Origin: Bacteroidales bacterium
GTDB lineage: Bacteria; Bacteroidota; Bacteroidia; Bacteroidales; Muribaculaceae
Direction: 5' to 3'
Assembly (NCBI GenBank): GCA_004552725.1
Contig: SFNM01000055.1
Span: 1-12,399, forward strand
Length of the DNA stretch: 12,399 nt
This document shows positions 6,324 to 12,399 of this stretch, piece by piece (positions within the stretch are counted from its first letter, which is position 1; every line of letters begins with the position of its first letter). The notes below the pieces were generated by a model. The model searched no databases and was not told the origin of the DNA. It saw only the letters and a program-made list of their open reading frames with translations. The translations under genes and the position numbers were made by a program.

Positions 6324-7265
6324 ATGATTCCATTTTTGCTCAAACCATATCTCAAACCGGTGACGTGGGGCGGCTCGCGGCTGTCGACGTTCAAAGGGTT
6401 GGACACCCGACTCGACCACATTGGCGAGAGTTGGGAGGTATCGACTATGCCAGGATGCGAATCCATCATCGAGAATGGCGACTTCGAAGGCTACACCCTC
6501 ACCGAAGCCTGCTGCCAAGCCGGAGCCAAACTCTTGGGCAAGGAAATCGTGGAGCGCTTCGGCACCCGCATGCCCCTGTTGGTAAAATTCATCGATGCAG
6601 CCGACGACCTTTCAATCCAAGTGCATCCCAACGACGCGCTGGCGCGCCGTCGCCACGGCTGCAACGGCAAGTGCGAGATGTGGTACATCATCCAAGCCGA
6701 CCCCGGTGCTCGCCTCATTCCCGGCTTCAACTCTGCTATCTCTAAAAGCGACTACAAGCGCCACGCCGCTGCCGGAACCCTCGACCAAGTGCTTGCCACT
6801 TGCGAAACTCATCCCGGCGACGTGTTCTACATACCGGCCGGACGCGTCCATGCCATCGGACGCGGCAACCTATTGCTCGAAGTGCAACAAGCATCCGACA
6901 TCACTTACCGAATATTCGACTACAACCGACGTGATGCATACGGCAACCTGCGCCAACTCCACCAACGACAAGCCGTCGATGCCATCGACTTCACCTGCAT
7001 CAACGACTACCACTACTACCCTCGCGGAGAGCGCCTCGCCGACACGCCCCACTTCCATCTGGAACGTATCGTCCTCAACTCTGATACGCCCCACCGCAAA
7101 GTCGAAGCCCGCACATTCCTAATCGCCACAGCCATCGAAGGCGATGCCACGGCACGTTGCGGTCGCCACTCCCTCGCCTTGCCTCAAGGCCACACTATGC
7201 TCATTCCGGCCAACACCGAAGTGACACTCTCCGGCTCAGCCACTATCATCCTTATTACTCCTTAA
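6324..7265 (+). CDS. manA: Mannose-6-phosphate isomerase, class I
   Basis: A 313-residue cytoplasmic zinc enzyme that interconverts fructose 6-phosphate and mannose 6-phosphate, feeding GDP-sugars for capsule and glycan synthesis or mannose use. Visible marks: WGGSRL near the N-terminus (15-20); zinc ligands Q99 and H101 in QVHPND, E118 in KCEMWY and H176 in AGRVHAIG; the catalytic-type arginine R196 in TYRIFDYNR. The length fits the short type I family of Bacteroidota and Firmicutes. ATG 6324 places the KPYLKPVTWGG motif at its usual distance from the N-terminus and lies immediately after a promoter box, so the message may lack a leader. It is the first gene of a same-strand cluster; ftsE starts 11 bases after its stop. 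Confidence 0.92.
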   Translation: MIPFLLKPYLKPVTWGGSRLSTFKGLDTRLDHIGESWEVSTMPGCESIIENGDFEGYTLTEACCQAGAKLLGKEIVERFGTRMPLLVKFIDAADDLSIQVHPNDALARRRHGCNGKCEMWYIIQADPGARLIPGFNSAISKSDYKRHAAAGTLDQVLATCETHPGDVFYIPAGRVHAIGRGNLLLEVQQASDITYRIFDYNRRDAYGNLRQLHQRQAVDAIDFTCINDYHYYPRGERLADTPHFHLERIVLNSDTPHRKVEARTFLIATAIEGDATARCGRHSLALPQGHTMLIPANTEVTLSGSATIILITP

Positions 7266-7276
7266 TTTATTATCCT

Positions 7277-7939
7277 ATGGCCATCATCGAATACTCCAAA
7301 GTAGAAATATTGCGCAAAGAGCACGTGGTGCTCAAAGACGTGAATTTTTCTGTCGAGCCCGGCGAATTTGTGTATATGATTGGCAAAGTAGGCTCCGGCA
7401 AGAGTTCATTGCTCAAATCTATATACGCCGAAGTTCCTATCCTCACCGGACAAGCACGCGTGTTCGACTACGACTTGCCATCAATCCGACGCAAGCAAAT
7501 TCCTATGCTACGCCGACGCATCGGCATCGTGTTCCAGGACTTCCAACTGCTAAGCGACCGCACTGTCTATGCCAACCTCGACTTCGTGCTCCAAGCCACA
7601 GGCTGGAACGACCGCGCCGAACGCGAAGACCGCATCAACCATGTGCTCACTCGCGTAGGTATGGCCAACAAATCATACAAAATGCCCCACGAACTCTCCG
7701 GCGGCGAGCAGCAACGCGTGGTCATAGCCCGTTCGCTCCTCAACCAACCTGAAGTTATCCTCGCCGATGAACCCACCGGCAATCTCGACCCTGACACCGG
7801 CAATCAAATCGTGGCTCACCTCCACGAAATCGCCGCAGCTGGCACCACAGTCATCATGGCTACACACAACCACCAACTCCTCGAGCAATTCGCCGGCCGA
7901 GTTATCAAAATCGAAAACAAGAAACTCATACAAGAATGA
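7277..7939 (+). CDS. ftsE: FtsE-like cell division ABC ATPase
   Basis: A 220-residue ABC ATPase. FtsE pairs with the membrane protein FtsX and couples ATP use to control of septal peptidoglycan hydrolases. Motifs: Walker [10 protein letters not shown] (36-44), Q-loop Q87 in IVFQDFQLL, signature LSGGEQQR (140-147), Walker [13 protein letters not shown] (160-171), H-loop H197. The FtsE-typical text [15 protein letters not shown] supports FtsE over a generic LolD/MacB-type ATPase, but no ftsX lies in this window. ATG 7277 is chosen because an in-frame ATG at 7157 would run 109 bases back into manA and add residues absent from the family. Length matches FtsE (about 220). The stop overlaps the aspartokinase start by four bases (ATGA), implying coupled translation. 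Confidence 0.85.
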   Translation: MAIIEYSKVEILRKEHVVLKDVNFSVEPGEFVYMIGKVGSGKSSLLKSIYAEVPILTGQARVFDYDLPSIRRKQIPMLRRRIGIVFQDFQLLSDRTVYANLDFVLQATGWNDRAEREDRINHVLTRVGMANKSYKMPHELSGGEQQRVVIARSLLNQPEVILADEPTGNLDPDTGNQIVAHLHEIAAAGTTVIMATHNHQLLEQFAGRVIKIENKKLIQE

Positions 7940-9264
7940 AAGTACTCAAATTCGGCGGCACTTCCGTGGGCTCGCCCGAACGTATTCGCCACGTCGCCAA
8001 CCTAATCCGCCAAAGCGGTCGCAACATCGTGGTCCTCTCCGCTATGTCCGGCACCACCAACACCCTCGTAGAAATCGCCGACTACCTATATAAACGCAAC
8101 ATCCCCGGTGCACAAGACACCATCAACCAACTCCGCGCCAAGTATCAAGGCGTAGTCGATGAACTATACTCCTCCGACGACACCAAAGCACGCATCAGCG
8201 ATAAATTGGAGCGCACTTTCCAAGTCCTAACCCACTTCACCAACTGCGAATTTACCGCCGCCGAGGAAAAAGAGATACTCGCATGTGGCGAACTCATCTC
8301 CACCACCCTAATGCAAGGCTACTTCGAGGAAATCGGTGTGCGCTCTGTGCTCATTCCGGCCCTTGAATACATGCGCACCGGCGAAGGTGGCGAACCCGAC
8401 ATGAAATACATCTCCACCCGCCTCAACCGCCTGCTCGCCCTCGAGCCCGATGCTGAAGTATGGCTCACCCAAGGATACATCTGCCGCAATGCCTACGGCG
8501 AAATCGACAACTTGCGTCGCGGCGGCTCCGACTACTCCGCCTCGCTCATCGGAGCCGTGCTCAATGTGGAGGAAATCCAAATCTGGACCGACATCGACGG
8601 CATGCACACCGGCGACCCGCGCATCGTGCAACACACCCGTCCGGTGAAACAGCTCCACTTCGAAGAAGCCGCAGAATTGGCTTACTTCGGTGCCAAAATC
8701 CTTCACCCCACTTGCGTATTGCCGGCCAAGTTGCACAACATTCCCGTGCGCCTGCTCAACACCCTCGACCCCGAAGCACAAGGCACAGTCATCGCCAACT
8801 TCCCACCCGATGGCACCATCAAAGCCGTTGCCGCCAAGGACAATATCACCGCAATCAAAATCAAATCCGGCCGTATGCTGTTGGCCTACGGATTTCTCCA
8901 CAAGGTGTTCGAAACCTTCAACCGCTTCAACACTGCCATCGACATGATGGCCACATCCGAAGTGGGAGTATCGGTCACCATCGACAACACCCAACACCTC
9001 GCCGCCATCGTCGACGAACTCAAGCACTTCGGCACCGTCTCCGTCGACTCCGACATGGTAATCGTCTGCATCGTGGGCAACATCAACTCCGACTCCAACA
9101 GCCGATTCTGCGCCCAAGCCGTCGAAGCCCTCGAAGACATCCCCGTGAGAATGATTTCCTACGGCGGCTCCAACTACAATATCTCCATGCTTATCCGCGC
9201 CTGCGACAAGCAACGCGCTCTCAATAAACTTAACGAACATCTTTTTGAACAAAACCATGGTTAA
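7936..9264 (+). CDS. lysC: Aspartokinase (monofunctional)
   Basis: A 442-residue enzyme that phosphorylates aspartate, the first step toward lysine, threonine, methionine and diaminopimelate for peptidoglycan. The kinase domain (about 1-290) shows KFGGTSVG (5-12), GELISTTLMQ (118-127), RGGSDYSASL (195-204), WTDIDGMHTGDPR (217-229) and AYFGAKILHP (249-258). A C-terminal pair of ACT regulatory domains (about 300-440) includes VSVTID and the typical ISYGGSNYNIS. There is no fused homoserine dehydrogenase. The usual TLGRGGSD loop reads NLRRGGSD here (192-199), a small departure. The start overlaps ftsE by four bases, and the stop lies eight bases inside the next gene, so it is mid-operon. Feedback control by lysine or threonine is likely from the ACT domains but cannot be assigned. 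Confidence 0.93.
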   Translation: MKVLKFGGTSVGSPERIRHVANLIRQSGRNIVVLSAMSGTTNTLVEIADYLYKRNIPGAQDTINQLRAKYQGVVDELYSSDDTKARISDKLERTFQVLTHFTNCEFTAAEEKEILACGELISTTLMQGYFEEIGVRSVLIPALEYMRTGEGGEPDMKYISTRLNRLLALEPDAEVWLTQGYICRNAYGEIDNLRRGGSDYSASLIGAVLNVEEIQIWTDIDGMHTGDPRIVQHTRPVKQLHFEEAAELAYFGAKILHPTCVLPAKLHNIPVRLLNTLDPEAQGTVIANFPPDGTIKAVAAKDNITAIKIKSGRMLLAYGFLHKVFETFNRFNTAIDMMATSEVGVSVTIDNTQHLAAIVDELKHFGTVSVDSDMVIVCIVGNINSDSNSRFCAQAVEALEDIPVRMISYGGSNYNISMLIRACDKQRALNKLNEHLFEQNHG

Positions 9265-9550
9265 ACATATCGTATCCTTCCAACTCACCGGCACCGCCGA
9301 CGAACGCCTTGCCGTAGCCACCGCCTTCAAACAAGCTCTCGAGGCTCTGCCCGCCGTAATCGAACCGCTACAAAGCATCGAAGTGGGTATCAACGCCAAC
9401 CCCGCCGAAGACTGGGACGTGGTGCTCACCGCCATCCTTCCCACAATGGCCGACGTGGCAGTCTACGCCAAACACCCCGCTCACGTAGCCGCCGCCTCCC
9501 TTCTCGCCGGCCACAAAGCCAACCGCGCCTGCATCGACTACGAATTCTAA
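9257..9550 (+). CDS. Dabb-domain (stress-responsive A/B barrel) protein
   Basis: A 97-residue protein starting MVKHIVSFQLTG, the standard opening of the Dabb family (PF07876), with the conserved His4 in VKHIVSF and a central IEVGINANP. These are small ferredoxin-like dimeric barrels, some of which bind or convert small molecules; the substrate here is unknown. ATG 9257 is preferred over an in-frame TTG at 9245 because it gives the family's normal N-terminus. The start overlaps the last eight bases of lysC, so it is probably the last gene of the manA-ftsE-lysC cluster. It converges with the minus-strand lipoprotein gene, with only 11 bases between the stops and no terminator hairpin visible there. 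Confidence 0.85.
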   Translation: MVKHIVSFQLTGTADERLAVATAFKQALEALPAVIEPLQSIEVGINANPAEDWDVVLTAILPTMADVAVYAKHPAHVAAASLLAGHKANRACIDYEF

Positions 9551-9561
9551 ATTCCTTCTCA

Positions 9562-9972
9562 TCAGCGAAGTTTGCGGAGGAGGAAAATTGCGGCGAGGAT
9601 AACCGCGATGACAAGCCACGGCCGATTACTGCGGCTCGCGGTTTGCTTGGCATCCGCGCGGCGGTTGGCCTGCGTGGTAGCCGCGGAGTCAATCACTACT
9701 ACGGAAGTGGCGGTGGTTTGCTCGCCCAAGGCTAATCGACGCGCAACAATGCGAACCTTGCGACGCGGCTCAAGGCTGTCGCCGGCCACTTCCACCTCTA
9801 TCATAGGCGAATCAAGCATCAACACCCGCCGTTGCTTCACAGAATCCGTGGCACGAACCTTCACTTCCACTTGCTGATGATACTTCTCCTCGGTTTGGTT
9901 TTCTACCGCCTTGCGCGAACTGCCGCAAGCGGTCATAAGCGCCATTGCGCCAAACAAAAGTACTTTTTTCAT
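9562..9972 (-). CDS. Small lipoprotein with C-terminal membrane helix (u-spanin-like)
   Basis: A 136-residue protein. The N-terminus is a lipoprotein signal: MKKVLLFGAMALMTAC with the lipobox cysteine at C16, followed by GSSR, which favours outer-membrane sorting. A soluble middle part (about 30-95) is rich in alternating polar/valine stretches suggesting beta strands. Residues 119-132 (WLVIAVILAAIFLL) form a single membrane helix, followed by the basic tail RKLR. A protein anchored by lipid at one end and by a C-terminal helix at the other is the plan of phage unimolecular spanins, such as T1 gp11, which disrupt the outer membrane at lysis. Its start overlaps the stop of the amidase gene by three bases (CTATGA), so the two are translationally coupled. 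The spanin role is inferred from topology and context, not from sequence similarity. Confidence 0.8.
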   Translation of the reverse strand: MKKVLLFGAMALMTACGSSRKAVENQTEEKYHQQVEVKVRATDSVKQRRVLMLDSPMIEVEVAGDSLEPRRKVRIVARRLALGEQTTATSVVVIDSAATTQANRRADAKQTASRSNRPWLVIAVILAAIFLLRKLR

Positions 9973-10400
9973 AGCGATGCGTACTCCTTATCTACGTCAA
10001 AACACGGACAAGCCTTAGCCGCAAATCGGCTGTGCGGCGCTATTTCCGCCTGCGGGAAAAGTTGGCATAGTCGTTGCAGAAGTGCTGTAAGCGCTTGCTT
10101 CTGCGCATCAGTGCGCGTGTCGGCAGCACGTCCTTTCGCATCCAAGCCACCCACGTATGCTACCCCGACACTATGGGCATTATGTCCGCGACAATGAGCC
10201 CCAACCTGCGCCAATGGGCGGCCTACCTCGATGTCTCCATCGAGCGTTATCAAGAAGTGATAACCGATACAGAGAAATCCTCGCTGACGATGCCAGCGGT
10301 CCACGTCATCCGCTCGCACATCCATCCACGACTTGGTGGCAGTGCAATGCACCACGATGAGATTGATTTCGCGAGTTTTGGGAGCCTTTATCGCTTCCAA
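9969..10400 (-). CDS. N-acetylmuramoyl-L-alanine amidase, T7-lysozyme type
   Basis: A 143-residue Amidase_2 enzyme that cuts the bond between muramic acid and the peptide stem of peptidoglycan. Active-site residues H18 (IVVHCTAT), Y47 (GYHFLI), H123 (APHSR), K129 and C131 (KACPCFD) match zinc ligands H17, H122 and C130 and catalytic Y46 and K128 of T7 lysozyme with a constant offset of one. The enzyme is therefore complete and probably active. It has no signal peptide, so like phage endolysins it would need a holin or another route to reach the wall. The start is a TTG: an in-frame stop lies upstream and no in-frame ATG or GTG precedes H18 at a useful distance. It heads a two-gene unit with the lipoprotein. 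Such amidases are common as single genes in Bacteroidales genomes. Confidence 0.88.
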   Translation of the reverse strand: MEAIKAPKTREINLIVVHCTATKSWMDVRADDVDRWHRQRGFLCIGYHFLITLDGDIEVGRPLAQVGAHCRGHNAHSVGVAYVGGLDAKGRAADTRTDAQKQALTALLQRLCQLFPQAEIAPHSRFAAKACPCFDVDKEYASL

Positions 10401-10444
10401 AATCGATAAATTTGAACTTTTTTTCCATTTTTGTTGCCAAAAAA

Positions 10445-10476
10445 TTTGGTTAATTAAAATAAAGGTAGTAACTTTG
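10445..10476 (+). promoter_or_regulatory. Promoter of the tRNA gene
   Basis: TTTG at 10445-10448, 20 bases, then TAACTTTG at 10469-10476: a near-ideal Bacteroidota promoter. It ends 11 bases before the mature tRNA 5' end at 10488. Confidence 0.8.
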
Positions 10477-10487
10477 CACTCGCAAAC

Positions 10488-10561
10488 GGCGGGATAGCTC
10501 AGTTGGTTAGAGCGTCGGATTCATAACCCGGAGGTCCCGAGTTCAATTCTCGGTCCCGCTA
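10488..10561 (+). tRNA. tRNA with CAU anticodon, probably elongator Met
   Basis: A 74-base cloverleaf. The acceptor GGCGGGA (10488-10494) pairs with TCCCGCT (10554-10560); discriminator A is 10561. The D arm is GCTC/GAGC, the anticodon loop TTCATAA has CAT at 10522-10524, the variable loop is AGGTC, and the T arm is CCGAG-TTCAATT-CTCGG. CCA is not encoded. The first acceptor pair is G-U and pair 31-39 is A-C. CAU could also mark tRNA-Ile (lysidine), but Met seems more likely. The initiator is less likely, because the anticodon stem lacks three G-C pairs next to the loop. Confidence 0.95.
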
Positions 10562-10563
10562 CA

Positions 10564-10598
10564 AGAGGCTGTCTAACAACCAAAGTTAGACAGTCTCT
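10564..10598 (+). terminator. Hairpin at the IS end, also tRNA terminator
   Basis: AGAGGCTGTCTAAC (10564-10577) pairs with GTTAGACAGTCTCT (10585-10598) over 14 positions with one G-U, followed by ATTTTATA. The text GAGGCTGTCTAAC resembles terminal repeats of IS1182-type elements in Bacteroidota (from memory). It starts two bases past the tRNA discriminator, so it can serve as terminator for the tRNA. Confidence 0.65.
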
Positions 10599-10622
10599 AT
10601 TTTATACACAAAATCTGAAGAT

Positions 10623-12260
10623 TTAGGCTGCATTTGCCACTACTGATATAAATTTGGGGTAAAAGCTTATATAAGGACTCATATAAAGTTGTTTCGCTGT
10701 TCCTGAAGACAAAAATTTGTCAAAAAAAGAGGATTTTGCCCAAGATTGGGCAAGTTTCCTCAGATTATGGGCAAGCGCTTTCAGGCCGAAGTCGATTTTC
10801 GCTCCGGTCAGCCCCTTGAGCCTGAGTCGTCTGAACCTGCCGCATTCCTTTATCTGGCCGAACACGGCTTCCGGTTCTATAGGGCGGTTGCTCCTATGTT
10901 TTATTCCCTGTTCGCTTGTAAGAAACTCCCTTGCCCTGGCTTTATAATCGTCAAGTGTGTGGTTCACTTCTATCTGTCGGTCGCGTTTGGATTTATGACA
11001 TTGTCCTCTTAACGGACAACCTTCGCACCTGCTGGCTCTGTAAACGCTGACCGTCTGTTGGTAACCACTTGCAGTATAGCGTTTTTCCTGACGGATAAAT
11101 TTCAGCTTCTGTCCCATCGGGCAGACGTAGAAGTCGTCATCGGGATTGTAGAAAAGGTTTGACACTCTGAAAGGATTGTTTCGGTAGCCGCGCCGCTGCT
11201 CGACATGGAACATGTTGTATTTGACATACGGAGTCATGCCGTTGCTGAACATGTACTCGTAGTTCTCCTCTGAGCCGTAACCGCTGTCGGCAACGATTTC
11301 CTCACTTTGCATACCGTATCGGGCTTTGAACGATTCCAGATAGCTGATCATCGTGAGGGTATCGGTAGGACGCTGATAGATACCGAAGTTGGTTATGAAT
11401 TGGTTTTCAGTGGATATCTGTACATTATAGCCGGGTTTGAGCTGGCCGTTGAGCATGGCGTCCTCTTTCATGCGCATGAACGTGGCATCGGGGTCGGTCT
11501 TGGAGTATGAGTTGCGGGGACCCATGGTTTCGAGCTGCCCTCTATATCGGTTCATCCTCGGCACAGAGTCCGTCTCTATCTGTTTCAGGGCCTTGCGTTC
11601 TTCCTTACCCAGGTTTTCTGCATCAACCTTTTCCTTGATGCGTTCAACCCTTTTGGTAACTTCTTCGGCCGTAAGTTCCTCAGGCACTGGATTCTCCTGA
11701 TTTTCAATAGCGTGGTTCTGTTCTATCTGTCTGAGCAAAGCCTCTGTTTTCGCCTTGAGTCGGGCATCGTATTTCTCAACCGAACCACGCCATACAAACG
11801 TGTACTTGTTGGCTACCGATTCTATCTTTGTCCCGTCGATATACTGCACTTTCAACGACACAAAGCCTTCTTCATGGAGTAGCCTGACCACTTGGGTAAA
11901 CACTGCGTCAAAGCCCTCCTTCAACCGTTTGCCACGATAATAATTGATAGTGCGGAAGTCAGGACGCTTCATGCCTGCAAGCCACATAAAATAGATATCC
12001 CTCTTGAGAAGTTCCTCGATGCGCCGAGAGGAGTATACATTGCTCAGATATGCGAAGACCAGCACCTTGAGCATCATCTTGGGATTAAAAGCACTATTGC
12101 CGCCTCCCCGATATGTTGACAGGATATCGCTGATATCAAGACGGTCTATGACCGCATCGACTACCCTTACCATATGGTTTTCGGGCACCAGTTCATCCAG
12201 CGATGGAGGAAGGAGCAAATTTTGTTTTCTATTGTCAGATTTTATCGCTAACTTTGCCAT
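10623..12260 (-). CDS. IS1182 family transposase
   Basis: A 545-residue DDE transposase that cuts and joins the ends of its own element. The N-terminal part (DELVPENHMVRVVDAVIDRL, then AFNPKMMLKVLVFAYLSNVY) is the DUF772-type DNA-binding region. The catalytic triad is visible as D142 (QYIDGTKIES), D325 (IVADSGYGS) and E464 (EPEAVFGQIK). Between them lies a charged, probably coiled insertion (about 160-235). Cysteines C380, C412, C415 and C421 (CEGCPLRGQC) form the family's zinc-like cluster. There are no frameshifts and the length is usual for the family, so it looks active. ATG 12260 sits about 30 bases after the predicted transcription start. The gene runs toward the tRNA and ends about 60 bases inside the presumed element end. 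Confidence 0.93.
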   Translation of the reverse strand: MAKLAIKSDNRKQNLLLPPSLDELVPENHMVRVVDAVIDRLDISDILSTYRGGGNSAFNPKMMLKVLVFAYLSNVYSSRRIEELLKRDIYFMWLAGMKRPDFRTINYYRGKRLKEGFDAVFTQVVRLLHEEGFVSLKVQYIDGTKIESVANKYTFVWRGSVEKYDARLKAKTEALLRQIEQNHAIENQENPVPEELTAEEVTKRVERIKEKVDAENLGKEERKALKQIETDSVPRMNRYRGQLETMGPRNSYSKTDPDATFMRMKEDAMLNGQLKPGYNVQISTENQFITNFGIYQRPTDTLTMISYLESFKARYGMQSEEIVADSGYGSEENYEYMFSNGMTPYVKYNMFHVEQRRGYRNNPFRVSNLFYNPDDDFYVCPMGQKLKFIRQEKRYTASGYQQTVSVYRASRCEGCPLRGQCHKSKRDRQIEVNHTLDDYKARAREFLTSEQGIKHRSNRPIEPEAVFGQIKECGRFRRLRLKGLTGAKIDFGLKALAHNLRKLAQSWAKSSFFDKFLSSGTAKQLYMSPYISFYPKFISVVANAA

Positions 12261-12295
12261 GTTATGTTTTGATTATTAGTGATTTAATTGCAACA

Positions 12296-12326
12296 CAAAT
12301 ATACTAAAAATCTATGACATAACAAA
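12296..12326 (-). promoter_or_regulatory. Promoter of the transposase gene
   Basis: On the minus strand TTTG (12326-12323), exactly 19 bases, then TATATTTG (12303-12296): a consensus Bacteroidota promoter reading into the transposase, about 35 bases before its ATG. Confidence 0.8.
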
Positions 12327-12367
12327 GGCTTTTACGCTGAATTTCAGCATGAAAGCCTTATTTTTTT
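12325..12367 (+). terminator. Strong terminator ahead of the transposase promoter
   Basis: AAGGCTTTTACGCTGAA (12325-12341) pairs with TTCAGCATGAAAGCCTT (12343-12359) with two G-U pairs; the innermost pairs must open to form a loop. ATTTTTTT follows. On the plus strand this is a classic intrinsic terminator. The stem overlaps the -33 box of the transposase promoter, so the folded and promoter-bound states may compete. Confidence 0.75.
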
Positions 12368-12399
12368 CGCTTGTTTTTTTGCCTGTTGAAACTATAAAA

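Larger units (their letters stand above)
10564..12399 (-). mobile_element. IS1182-type insertion sequence, far end outside window
   Basis: A complete IS1182-family transposase gene with its own promoter, an outward terminator hairpin and a probable terminal repeat beside the tRNA (from about 10564). I find no partner inverted repeat between 12260 and 12399, so the upstream end probably lies beyond the window. No target duplication can be checked. Confidence 0.75.

Noticed and set aside
7157..7276. Longer N-terminus for the ABC ATPase
   Set aside because: It would overlap manA by 109 bases, and the added residues have no counterpart in FtsE proteins.
10401..10428. ATG at 10428 on the minus strand as start of the amidase
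   Set aside because: It is out of frame with the amidase; the TTG at 10400 is the only workable start before the first zinc ligand.
9562..10598. Prophage or integrative element anchored at the tRNA
   Set aside because: No integrase, attachment repeat or structural phage gene is seen; only the lysis-like pair and an IS are present.

Overview
The window reads as a chromosomal segment of a gut-type Bacteroidota, most likely order Bacteroidales (Muribaculaceae-like; inference from gene content and style, not a database match). The support is: promoters of the Bacteroidota type (TTTG, about 19-20 bases, TAnnTTTG); almost no Shine-Dalgarno sites; GC-rich core genes; a BspA-type leucine-rich repeat surface protein; an EF-G2-like paralogue of elongation factor G; and an intact IS1182-type insertion sequence.

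Left part (1-3890). Bases 1-111 show nothing I can name. A perfect TATATTTG box at 112-119 is followed by about 345 bases that fold into a strongly base-paired RNA ending in a T-run, which I could not match to a known RNA class. Next come an unrecognised 314-residue protein and a secreted BspA-like protein built from 69-base tandem units. A gene-free stretch of about 740 bases follows. It carries a GC hairpin, two inverted copies of an element of about 128 bases made of 7-3-7 palindromes, and a 20-base tandem dimer.

Middle part (3891-9550). An EF-G-like translation factor has altered GTPase motifs, including no catalytic histidine in the G3 motif, and ends at a strong terminator. After two tandem palindromes lies a tight same-strand cluster: mannose-6-phosphate isomerase, a FtsE-like ABC ATPase, aspartokinase and a small Dabb-domain protein. 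Spacing is 11 bases, then 4- and 8-base overlaps. One promoter lies so close to the first start codon that the message is probably leaderless. The cluster links cell-envelope sugar supply, cell division and the aspartate/diaminopimelate pathway.

Right part (9551-12399). Convergent to that cluster is a two-gene minus-strand unit: a T7-lysozyme-type amidase with all active-site residues, overlapped by a small lipoprotein with a C-terminal membrane helix. Together they have the layout of a phage endolysin plus unimolecular spanin, although no other phage gene is visible. A tRNA with CAU anticodon follows with its own promoter. Two bases after its end an IS1182-type element begins; its transposase is complete and has a consensus promoter, and its far end lies outside the window.
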